The position numbers and the translations under genes were made by a program. A stretch of DNA of 34,582 nucleotides. It comes from a virus. This document shows, one piece after another, positions 1 to 6,007 of the stretch. The stretch is taken from positions 1-34,582 of IMG/VR virus record IMGVR_UViG_3300020478_000028. The stretch is one strand, 5' to 3'. How positions within the stretch are numbered: position 1 is the first letter of the stretch; every line of letters starts with the position of its first letter. The notes below the pieces were generated by a model, which worked only from the letters and a program-made list of their open reading frames with translations, did no database searches and was not told where the DNA came from.

Positions 1-2
1 AA

Positions 3-1166
3 ATTTATGAAGAAGAAATCTACGAAGAAGGACAGGAGCTTCTTGATGATGTCATTGTGGTACTTGAAGTGGCAGATGACGATGAACTTGAAGAACTCGA
101 AATTATTGAACTTACTGAGGAAGAGATACTTATTCTTGAAGAGGAAATGGAGGCTGACGCTAAGGAGCTTGAACTCTTGGAAGAAGAACTTGAGTTTATT
201 GAAGATTTATCAGAGGAAGAACTAGAAGAGTTTGTTGAAGTAATCCTTGAGGTAGAAGAATATATAGAAGAGCTGGAAGAGTTTGAAGAAATAGAAATTA
301 TTATTGAAGAAGATATAGACTTAATAGATGTATTAATAGCTAATGATATATTTCCTCCTGACCCAGAGGATGTATTAGAAGATTTAAAAGAGGTACAAGA
401 TGAACTCATCGAAGACGAGATTGATATTGAGGAAGAGATACTTGAAGACGATGTTGAATTATTGGAAGATGAAGAACCTATTGAAGAAACTGTATTTGAA
501 GTACTTGATATATTCGATACAGAAGATGAAGAAGAATTATCTGAAGAAGTAATTGAAGAAGAAGTTGCTGAACTAGAAGAAATTATTGATATACCTGTAG
601 TTGAAGAAGATTTATCTGAAGAAGAAGTTGTTGAAGTTATTGAAGAATATGTTGAAGAACTTGAAACAGAAGAAGTTGTTGAAGTCTTAGAAGAAGTTAA
701 TGATATTGGTGTACAGAATCTATCCGAAGCTACAGAGGAAACACAAGAGGTAGTACAGGCTGTAGTTGAAGAAGCTATTGAAGAGATAGAAGAACTTACT
801 GAAGAACAGGTTGAAGTTGTTGCTGAAGTATTACAAGTAGAAGCTGAAGATGTTGAGATTATTGCTGAAGCTGTTAAAGAAGATGAATCAGTTGCTACTG
901 CTGTTGAAGAATATGTTGAGAGAGCTGTAGAAAATAAGGATGTAGAAAACTATACACTTGCTGATGTTGTTACTGAGGTACAGTTTGAAGAGTTTATAGA
1001 AAATCCTATAGAAAGTTTAACTGATATAAATATACAAGAGATAAGTATAAGTAACATAGGTTCTGACATGACTAATGACCAGAAGGAAAAAGCTCAAGAA
1101 GTTGTAGTCCCAGTTATTTTAACTAGAATAGCTAGTATGGCAGCATTTATAATGAGGAAATCATAA
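3..1166 (+). CDS. Glutamate-rich acidic repeat protein, 5' end outside window
   Basis: The frame is open to the left edge, so the N-terminus is missing; the GTG at 57 is not needed as a start. About 388 residues are visible. The bulk is low-complexity sequence dominated by Glu, with Val, Ile, Leu and Asp spaced as in amphipathic helices, and many short variants of E-E-V-x-E and V-E-E-L-E. The last 90 residues or so (from about nt 930) are ordinary in composition and end in a basic hydrophobic tail, AAFIMRKS. The repeated GAA codons create a serine-rich mirror frame on the minus strand, which is a shadow. The stop overlaps the next start (TAATG), so the two are probably coupled. No family is recognised. 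A virion or decoration role is possible but only inferred from its place just before the lysis genes. Confidence 0.75.
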   Translation: MYEEEIYEEGQELLDDVIVVLEVADDDELEELEIIELTEEEILILEEEMEADAKELELLEEELEFIEDLSEEELEEFVEVILEVEEYIEELEEFEEIEIIIEEDIDLIDVLIANDIFPPDPEDVLEDLKEVQDELIEDEIDIEEEILEDDVELLEDEEPIEETVFEVLDIFDTEDEEELSEEVIEEEVAELEEIIDIPVVEEDLSEEEVVEVIEEYVEELETEEVVEVLEEVNDIGVQNLSEATEETQEVVQAVVEEAIEEIEELTEEQVEVVAEVLQVEAEDVEIIAEAVKEDESVATAVEEYVERAVENKDVENYTLADVVTEVQFEEFIENPIESLTDINIQEISISNIGSDMTNDQKEKAQEVVVPVILTRIASMAAFIMRKS

Positions 1167-1387
1167 TGTTAAAAAAAATATGGAACTGGTTTATAGAGAT
1201 AATTAAAGAAACTTTAAATTTAAGCTGGACACTCGTAGGTTTGGTAATTGCGACCCTTACGCTTACTGGGAGTGCCCAGCAGATTACAGGTCTTGCAACT
1301 TTAATTACATTAGTTATATGGTTATTAACCATAGGATTCAGGAAGGATAAAACTAACAATGCAACCAAAAAAAATAGTAGTAGATAA
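1166..1387 (+). CDS. Small membrane protein, two hydrophobic segments
   Basis: This 73-residue protein starts within the stop codon of the acidic protein. It has an N-terminal amphipathic stretch with Trp residues (IWNWFIEIIKETL), two hydrophobic segments at about residues 20-35 and 42-57 separated by a short polar turn, and a basic tail rich in Lys and Asn. That is the shape of small phage inner-membrane or holin-like proteins. A better holin candidate lies at 2131-2412, so this could be an accessory lysis or membrane protein. No family is assigned. Confidence 0.7.
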   Translation: MLKKIWNWFIEIIKETLNLSWTLVGLVIATLTLTGSAQQITGLATLITLVIWLLTIGFRKDKTNNATKKNSSR

Positions 1388-1463
1388 TAATTGTGAAACA
1401 TTTAAACATGAAAACGGCTATACTAATATAACTATATGTAATTGTAGGTATGGACATAGATAA
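1359..1463 (+). CDS. Possible 34-residue Cys-containing micro-protein
   Basis: The ATG at 1359 lies inside the end of the small membrane protein gene and follows AGGAAGGA by 11 bases. The product has Cys at about residues 12, 27 and 29 plus two His, so weak metal binding is conceivable. Nothing else supports it, and it overlaps another micro-ORF at its end. It fills a gap in an otherwise packed gene row, which is the main argument for it. Confidence 0.3.
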   Translation: MQPKKIVVDNNCETFKHENGYTNITICNCRYGHR

Positions 1464-1572
1464 GGAGGACCATGTTTGGATTCTACTTAATGATGGTTCA
1501 AGAGTTCATATCTCTTGGTTAGAAAGCGAGGATGAAATTGAAGCTACAAGTAATAAGAACACAGTTCGGTAA
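1450..1572 (+). CDS. Possible 40-residue acidic micro-protein
   Basis: The reading frame encodes a protein-like sequence with a probable beta-hairpin (VWILLNDGSRVHISWLESED) and an acidic end, and it runs 41 bases into the DUF5675 gene. The ATG at 1450 has only a poor ribosome site. A strong AAGGAGG at 1462-1468 lies inside this ORF. It sits 4 bases before another ATG (1472) that opens a 16-codon ORF in the frame of the DUF5675 gene, ending at 1522. One of the two short ORFs may act as a translational leader for the downstream gene; I cannot tell which is expressed. Confidence 0.4.
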   Translation: MDIDKEDHVWILLNDGSRVHISWLESEDEIEATSNKNTVR

Positions 1573-2131
1573 AGACGCAACTAATGGGATGCTGTTTATA
1601 AATGGTGTTTTTGAATGTTATACATTAGAAGACCAATACCAAGCAGTAAAGGTAATGCATGAGACTTGTATACCTGAAGGAACTTATGATATTAAGTTCA
1701 GAAAGACTGGTGGTTTTCATGCTAAGTATTCTGATAGATATAAGAATGCACACTATGGTATGTTACATATACAAGATGTACCTAACTTTACCTATATATT
1801 AATTCATAGTGGGAATACAGACGAGCATACCTCTGGTTGCCTGATAGTAGGAGAGACTCAGCAAGACTTAGACTTAAGTGATGATGGTTTCATAGGTCAT
1901 AGTGGCACCGCTTATAAAAAAATGTATTCTAAAGTAGCTAATCAATTACTACAAGGGAAAGAAGTTACTATTGAATATACCACTATTGATAAACTATTAA
2001 ATAAAAAAGAACTATCTAATAAATCAACTGATGATGTAATACTTACAAGCACAGTAATGGAGAAATTACAAGAGATTAATGGGAATGTATTAACAGGTAA
2101 TGCTATGCTTAAAGGAAGGTTAATAAACTAA
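1532..2131 (+). CDS. DUF5675 family protein
   Basis: The first 150 residues or so match the DUF5675 family as I know it. They begin with a short beta-strand run, followed by F-x-C-Y-T-L-E-D, I-P-E-G-T-Y-D-I, and a late motif IHSGNTDEHTSGCLIVG in which His, Ser and Cys sit together as in L,D-transpeptidase-like folds. DUF5675 proteins are common in phages and prophages close to lysis genes, and their exact reaction is not established to my knowledge. A lysine- and asparagine-rich tail of about 45 residues follows. The start has only a weak GCGAGG site, and the next gene begins within its stop codon. It lies directly before the holin, so a role in lysis or cell-wall modification is the best inference. 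Confidence 0.8.
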   Translation: MKLKLQVIRTQFGKDATNGMLFINGVFECYTLEDQYQAVKVMHETCIPEGTYDIKFRKTGGFHAKYSDRYKNAHYGMLHIQDVPNFTYILIHSGNTDEHTSGCLIVGETQQDLDLSDDGFIGHSGTAYKKMYSKVANQLLQGKEVTIEYTTIDKLLNKKELSNKSTDDVILTSTVMEKLQEINGNVLTGNAMLKGRLIN

Positions 2132-2412
2132 TGTTTGTAAAATTTAAAAGAACAAGAAACTCTGATGGGACATTTAAGAAGGATGTGGCGTGGACCCCTT
2201 GGAACGAAGCATGGAGTTATAAGATGAGTGAAGACTTAAAAGATATGATTGAGCGAACAGCTTGGACATTCGTTGAAGCCTTTATTGGTGCCTTAACAGT
2301 TGCTCCTCTAGTTGGTGTAGAAGCTGAAACAATTCAGTTAGCTGCATTAGCTGGTGGTGGTGCTGCATTAGCAGTAGTTAAGACATACGCTAAAAAACAA
2401 ATCAGTAAATAA
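2131..2412 (+). CDS. Probable r1t-type holin
   Basis: This 93-residue protein has a charged N-terminal half ending in W-x-x-x-M-S-E-D-L-K-D. The segment IERTAWTFVEAFIGALTVAP follows, then a short acidic turn and a second Ala/Gly-rich hydrophobic segment before a Lys-rich end. This is the layout of r1t-like holins, in which an E-R-x-x-x-T-F-V-E segment leads two transmembrane helices. That holin family is frequent in phages of Gram-positive bacteria, including actinobacteria. It would make the membrane hole for lysis. The neighbouring DUF5675 gene, coupled by TAATG, supports a lysis cassette. It ends directly against the opposing gene with no gap. Confidence 0.6.
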   Translation: MFVKFKRTRNSDGTFKKDVAWTPWNEAWSYKMSEDLKDMIERTAWTFVEAFIGALTVAPLVGVEAETIQLAALAGGGAALAVVKTYAKKQISK

Positions 2413-2676
2413 TTAGTTTAGATTAAAAGAATAAGTTTGACCTTCTTCTACATTGTAGTTTGTTGTATCACTTTTTATTAATCTATATTTCCATTGAGTG
2501 TTTTTATGCTCGTGTAAATCACAACGCTCTTTAACTATATCCCATTTCTTTTCATGTCTTAAATTAAATATATGACCACCAAATCTTGGGATATAATGTT
2601 GTAAGAATGTTGTACCACATACACCTCTTCTATTTTCTATAAGTAATTCAGCTATTGTTTTCTCTTGAGACATCAT
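2413..2676 (-). CDS. Small winged helix-turn-helix protein
   Basis: The 87-residue protein matches the pattern of the small phage wHTH family sometimes called HTH_39. It has an initial helix (TIAELLIENRRG), a C-G-T-T-F-L-Q turn-helix, then G-G-H-I-F-N-L-R-H-E as recognition helix and wing entry, and a W-K-Y-R-L strand. Such proteins are small DNA-binding factors near phage recombination genes. GGAGAAAGG lies 5-6 bases before the ATG at 2676. Its stop abuts the stop of the convergent holin gene, so the two messages must either overlap or terminate inside each other's genes. It is the last gene of the minus operon running from 5809. Confidence 0.65.
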   Translation of the reverse strand: MMSQEKTIAELLIENRRGVCGTTFLQHYIPRFGGHIFNLRHEKKWDIVKERCDLHEHKNTQWKYRLIKSDTTNYNVEEGQTYSFNLN

Positions 2677-2782
2677 TCATCCTTTCTCCGAATGCCCTTT
2701 CACATTGGTTACACATACCTCTATATGCTTGTATTCTATGCCAGTAGGTTTTGTAACAATCTATACATGTAACAAGAAACAC
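2648..2782 (-). CDS. Zinc-ribbon micro-protein, about 44 residues
   Basis: It encodes two CxxC knuckles (CIDC and CNQC) 18 residues apart, the layout of a small treble-clef or zinc ribbon. I chose the GTG at 2782 because AAGGGA precedes it by about 7 bases and it then starts just after the methyltransferase stop. An in-frame ATG at 2806 would add eight residues but overlap that gene. Its end overlaps the next gene by 29 bases in another frame. Its function is unknown. Together with other Cys-rich micro-proteins in this genome it may bind nucleic acid or a host protein. Confidence 0.6.
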   Translation of the reverse strand: MFLVTCIDCYKTYWHRIQAYRGMCNQCERAFGERMNDVSRENNS

Positions 2783-2783
2783 T

Positions 2784-3542
2784 TTATCTTCCCTTTGCAA
2801 ATTCATAATAATCTTTATCTATCTCTATTCCTATGAAATCAAAACCTAATTCTTTTGCAACAAGACCTGTTGTTCCTGTTCCCATAAAGTTGTCTAGTAT
2901 GATTCCACTTTGTAGACTAGATATCTTTATACATTGTTCTACTAATTGTTTTGGAAATATTGCAGGATGTTTTTTGTTACCTTTTAATTTATTTACTGTT
3001 GACTTACTAACAGTTTCATAAGGTATAAACCAACTATTTACTGTTGGTCTATGTGTATATCCATATCTTTTTTGATTCTGTTTAGCCCATTTAGGATTAT
3101 ATGGAACCTCACTTGTCTTCTGGTCTATATCTGTATTACCTTCTTTAGTGATATGGAATACATACTCCCAACCATTAGCTATGTATCTATTACTTCTAGG
3201 TGCAAAGCTCTGCCCTTTAACATATCCATCTATAAGTAATGATTTATTCCATATAAATATATTTTGAACTTGCCATTCTAAATTTGAAACTATTTCGAAA
3301 GGCATAAAATAATTATTCCTAGTAGGTTGTATGTTTAAAAACAAATGTCCATTGTCTTTTAACTTTTTACAAACAGTATTCCATACTTCTATCTGCCAAT
3401 CAATATAATCTAATCTGTTATCTTTATATGTGTTGTATTTCTTATAGATATTATATGGTGGACTAGATATACATAGGTCAATATAACTATCTGGTAATTC
3501 TTTCATTACTTCTAAACAATCTCCATTGTAATATTTAATCAC
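2784..3542 (-). CDS. DNA methyltransferase, N6-adenine or N4-cytosine type
   Basis: The 252-residue protein carries the catalytic motif SSPPY at about residues 26-30. Near the C-terminus it has the S-adenosylmethionine-binding motif D-N-F-M-G-T-G-T-T-G, followed by F-I-G-I-E-I-D. The order, catalytic motif first and cofactor motif last, is that of beta-class methyltransferases of the N6_N4_Mtase family, and SPPY is more usual for N4-cytosine enzymes. No restriction nuclease is adjacent, so it is likely an orphan enzyme protecting phage DNA or altering expression. Its recognition sequence cannot be read from the DNA. The start is GTG, just downstream of the annealing-protein stop. Confidence 0.9.
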   Translation of the reverse strand: MIKYYNGDCLEVMKELPDSYIDLCISSPPYNIYKKYNTYKDNRLDYIDWQIEVWNTVCKKLKDNGHLFLNIQPTRNNYFMPFEIVSNLEWQVQNIFIWNKSLLIDGYVKGQSFAPRSNRYIANGWEYVFHITKEGNTDIDQKTSEVPYNPKWAKQNQKRYGYTHRPTVNSWFIPYETVSKSTVNKLKGNKKHPAIFPKQLVEQCIKISSLQSGIILDNFMGTGTTGLVAKELGFDFIGIEIDKDYYEFAKGR

Positions 3543-3544
3543 TA

Positions 3545-4426
3545 TTAGAAGGGAGCTTCGTTTTCTTTTATATCATCCATGCTTTTAGCTTTAGGCATTA
3601 CTACGCCATTGAGTGCTTGAACATAGTTAATCCAAGCCTTCGGTGTTTCTTTCCTGAAATCTACTATCCACCAAGACTTAGCAAATACTTTACCATCTAC
3701 AGTATCTCCTGCATCACACTGACCCATTTTACTACATCTAAAGTCTGGTCCTTTAGCGGATGTCTTCTCAGAATCAGGTATATATTTTACAACCCCCTTA
3801 CATACACACCATAGTCCATCCTCATCAATAGCTAGTTCTCCATTAGGATGTGTAACACCTTTCAATGGAAAATTAGCTTCCTCTAATAATGCTATTGGAT
3901 TATCTGCTGATGCAGAAGAAGCCTCGGTCTTAACGGCAGGAGAAAGGGAAACCTGCGACTTATCTGCATCTGATTTTACTGGAGCTGAGGCTGGTTTCAC
4001 CGCATCATTTTTTATTTTTTTTTCAGAAGTATCACTAGCATAGTGTTCCTCTTCTGTAGTGCCACCTGTCCACAGCTCTAAGCCTATTCCAAATCTCATG
4101 CAACATCTTTTGATTCCATCTGATACTGCTAGTTTAAGTATCTCGCTTTCGGTGATGTTTCTTTTAAGTGCATTCATATCAACATCTCCGACTTCCTCTA
4201 CTACACCTAGCTTATCTATTTCTAATTTACATTTAGCACCTACTATAGAGTTATCCTTACCTCTAATTACTTCATAAGAGAAGTTGTATTTACCTGGTAT
4301 AACATCAACAAGCCGTTGTGTATATATGTGATGAGGGACATAGTCCCCAAATTTTCCTTTAGGTGCAGGTTTAACTACACTCTTGGGAAAATCTTTAATT
4401 AATTTCTTATGTGTTTCCTTGTCCAC
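3545..4426 (-). CDS. Rad52-like single-strand annealing protein
   Basis: Residues 1-125 or so resemble Rad52/Rad22-type annealing domains. Features are a Y-V-P-H-H-I-Y-T-Q-R-L segment, a beta-hairpin with G-A-K-C-K-L-E-I, and the family-like helix end GIKRCCMRFGIGLELW. A low-complexity Ala/Ser/Lys linker follows at about 135-175. The C-terminal domain, about residues 190-265, carries C-V-C, C-S-K-M-G-Q-C and aromatic residues that suggest a small metal-binding or strand-binding module. It would pair complementary single strands during phage recombination and genome repair. The upstream metallophosphoesterase could provide the nuclease. The start is a GTG with AAGGAG five bases ahead. The family match is by recalled pattern and needs a profile search. 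Confidence 0.65.
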   Translation of the reverse strand: MDKETHKKLIKDFPKSVVKPAPKGKFGDYVPHHIYTQRLVDVIPGKYNFSYEVIRGKDNSIVGAKCKLEIDKLGVVEEVGDVDMNALKRNITESEILKLAVSDGIKRCCMRFGIGLELWTGGTTEEEHYASDTSEKKIKNDAVKPASAPVKSDADKSQVSLSPAVKTEASSASADNPIALLEEANFPLKGVTHPNGELAIDEDGLWCVCKGVVKYIPDSEKTSAKGPDFRCSKMGQCDAGDTVDGKVFAKSWWIVDFRKETPKAWINYVQALNGVVMPKAKSMDDIKENEAPF

Positions 4427-4435
4427 AATATCTCC

Positions 4436-4504
4436 TTATATATTTTTTCCTATTAATACGCCTACTAAGAATAGTAACAACCATTGGAATATAGTTTCTA
4501 TCAT
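4436..4504 (-). CDS. 22-residue single-pass membrane peptide
   Basis: The ATG at 4504 overlaps the metallophosphoesterase stop (TAATG), and the TAA is followed at once by the AAGGAG of the annealing-protein gene, so the frame fits exactly between two genes. The product is a short polar start (MIETIFQW), a hydrophobic core of about 11 residues and a GKNI end, typical of a tiny inner-membrane peptide. It is too short for standard gene callers. Its function is unknown; the exact fit in the operon is the evidence. Confidence 0.5.
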   Translation of the reverse strand: MIETIFQWLLLFLVGVLIGKNI

Positions 4505-5556
4505 TACTCTCCTTCTAGGTTTACTAAATACTCTGCTGTTACCCCTTTAGAAGGTTTAACAAATAAACAAAACTGAGATGGTCTACCCATACTAGCTAGT
4601 TGTTCAAGTGCATATCCATTATGGCTTTCTGTTGAGCCATTAACCCATAGCCTTACATCATTTAGATATAAGGAAGTAGGTGTATGGTAGTGTCCACATA
4701 CAGCATGTGTAAATTCTTCCATTAACTCTGCACTAGCTAAGGCTTTCCAACCTAATATTTTTTTATTGTAACCATAGAAAGGTAAGCCCATACTTCCTCG
4801 TATGTTATCTCCATGAAAACAAAAGAACTTAGCTTTGACACCTAAGTCTGCTATTGTATACCACTTCTTTTCTGGTATATGGAACTTCATTCTTGGCTCA
4901 TTTTTGAACATAGTTTCTAGAATCTTACCAAGCATTCTATCTGCGTTGCTTTCTGGGTTGTAATCCCTACGACTTCTACCACCTAAAGCACCATGATTAC
5001 CTATTACCCAATGACACTCAACTGTTTCAAAGTGGGATAGTAGTATATTAAAGAACTCATATAACATGCGTGGTCCATCTACAGTTACTTGTTTATAAAG
5101 TGAGCTATCTATTTCGTGTGCTTGTCCAGGAAATATTAACTCTCCTTCAACTATATCTCCTAATGCAAGGACAACACACCTCTTTATAGTGTGGTTTTCA
5201 CCCTGCAACTGAGAGAGATTCACGATTTTTTTTGCATACTTAACAACTCTCTTGTGTGCTACCTTTGAGTTGTATGTATCTGTATTTTTTGCGAGTTGAA
5301 TATCGCTTAATAAAGGGACGCATATTTCTTGTCCTTTAGATTTATTTTTTTTCGGCTTAACAGCTTTAGGTAATGTAACAGTAGACATACCATCTTTAGC
5401 ACCTTTGTATACTGCCTCTACTAAATCAGCTTTCTTATCCTTTAGTTTTTCTATTTGTCTAAGTAATCTCTTATTAGTATTTTTAAGTTCAGTTACTTTA
5501 TCGCTTTCAGCCTGTATTAATAGCTCAGCTAGTTTGTCCTGTTGTGTTTTTTTCAT
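4504..5556 (-). CDS. Calcineurin-like metallophosphoesterase, probable nuclease
   Basis: The 350-residue protein begins with about 55 residues of charged coiled coil, then a Lys-rich linker. The metallophosphoesterase core follows with its metal-binding series: D85 in L-L-S-D-I, GD at 133-134, GNH at 186-188, HGD at 248-250 and GHYH at 288-291. The set is complete, so the enzyme should be active on a phosphodiester. In phages this family often includes DNA exonucleases related to the SbcD/Mre11 type. The adjoining Rad52-like gene makes a recombination nuclease the likely role, but no DNA-binding subdomain is certain. AAGGA lies 6 bases before the start, and the gene overlaps the end of the upstream HTH gene by 32 bases. 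Confidence 0.85.
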   Translation of the reverse strand: MKKTQQDKLAELLIQAESDKVTELKNTNKRLLRQIEKLKDKKADLVEAVYKGAKDGMSTVTLPKAVKPKKNKSKGQEICVPLLSDIQLAKNTDTYNSKVAHKRVVKYAKKIVNLSQLQGENHTIKRCVVLALGDIVEGELIFPGQAHEIDSSLYKQVTVDGPRMLYEFFNILLSHFETVECHWVIGNHGALGGRSRRDYNPESNADRMLGKILETMFKNEPRMKFHIPEKKWYTIADLGVKAKFFCFHGDNIRGSMGLPFYGYNKKILGWKALASAELMEEFTHAVCGHYHTPTSLYLNDVRLWVNGSTESHNGYALEQLASMGRPSQFCLFVKPSKGVTAEYLVNLEGE

Positions 5557-5809
5557 TGGTTTCCTTATCCTTTAAGTGTTGTAGCCACCTGTTGATTCCT
5601 GCTCTTGATACTGAAAAATTAAACTCCTCTTTTAGTATCCTACTAACAGCAGTTGAGTTAGGTTTTTTACCTTGCTTTACGAGTAACTCTATACCCTCAA
5701 TAAAAGGTTTTACTTCCTCTGGTATCTGGAGATACCAAGCAGTAACACCTCCCTGTTTCTTATCATATGCCTTCTGTATAAGGTCTGATATGTTTTTATT
5801 ATTGCTCAT
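5525..5809 (-). CDS. Small helix-turn-helix DNA-binding protein
   Basis: The 94-residue protein has an N-terminal helical part, a conserved-looking I-P-E-E-V-K-P-F-I segment, and a C-terminal helix-turn-helix (about residues 50-80). In the latter, N-S-T-A-V-S-R-I-L-K-E-E-F is followed by F-S-V-S-R-A-G-I-N-R-W-L. Phage proteins of this shape act as small regulators or, less often, as terminase small subunits. It is the first gene of the minus operon. The start at 5809 lacks a good ribosome site, which suggests a leaderless or weakly translated message. The product could regulate its own operon. Confidence 0.6.
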   Translation of the reverse strand: MSNNKNISDLIQKAYDKKQGGVTAWYLQIPEEVKPFIEGIELLVKQGKKPNSTAVSRILKEEFNFSVSRAGINRWLQHLKDKETNEKNTTGQTS

Positions 5810-5816
5810 GTGGTAA

Positions 5817-5900
5817 TCATATCATTGTTCGCACTATATACAAGCATTAAAATAAATTATTTATATGTGGTGTTCATATGCATATGCATAATGCATAGTA
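5817..5900 (-). promoter_or_regulatory. Upstream region of the 5809-2413 operon with ATGCAT palindromes
   Basis: This AT-rich stretch lies between the first HTH gene and the terminator of the neighbouring operon. On the minus strand a TATATAGT sequence (near 5833-5840) could serve as the -10 box, but I see no convincing -35. Overlapping palindromes made of CATATGCATATG and ATGCAT occupy 5875-5897. The same ATGCATA word recurs in the control region at 11870-12280 and at 12900-12950, so it may be a phage operator. The promoter is inferred from position. Confidence 0.35.
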
Positions 5901-5943
5901 AAAAAAACAAAAAAAAATTCCCTCCTAATTAAAGGAGGGAATT
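5901..5943 (-). terminator. Intrinsic terminator of the 10444-6007 operon
   Basis: An 11-bp perfect stem (5916-5926 with 5933-5943, core CCCTCC/GGAGGG) with a 6-base loop is followed on the minus strand by a long run of T (5901-5917 on the plus strand is almost all A). This is a textbook Rho-independent terminator for minus-strand transcription, placed 63 bases past the stop of the VWA gene. Confidence 0.9.
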
Positions 5944-5949
5944 ATTTGT

Positions 5950-6007
5950 AAGCTAACTATTGTATCTATTGCTAGATACTTGGGCTATTGCTAGTCCTAG
6001 TTAGCTT
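5950..6007. other. Three-way-junction hairpin element in the operon 3' end
   Basis: A perfect 9-bp outer stem (5950-5958 with 5999-6007) encloses two hairpins. The first is a perfect 7-bp stem (5962-5968 with 5973-5979). The second is a 6-bp stem (5982-5987 with 5992-5997) containing one G-T pair. Both loops read TTGC on the plus strand and GCAA, a GNRA-type tetraloop, on the minus strand. It starts at the stop codon of the VWA gene and ends just ahead of the terminator, so on the minus strand it would be the 3' untranslated region. The G-T pair would be a valid G-U wobble only in a plus-strand RNA, so the sense is uncertain. Confidence 0.5.

Noticed and set aside
20-409. Serine-rich ORF on the minus strand
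   Set aside because: It is the mirror of the GAA-rich coding frame and has no ribosome site.
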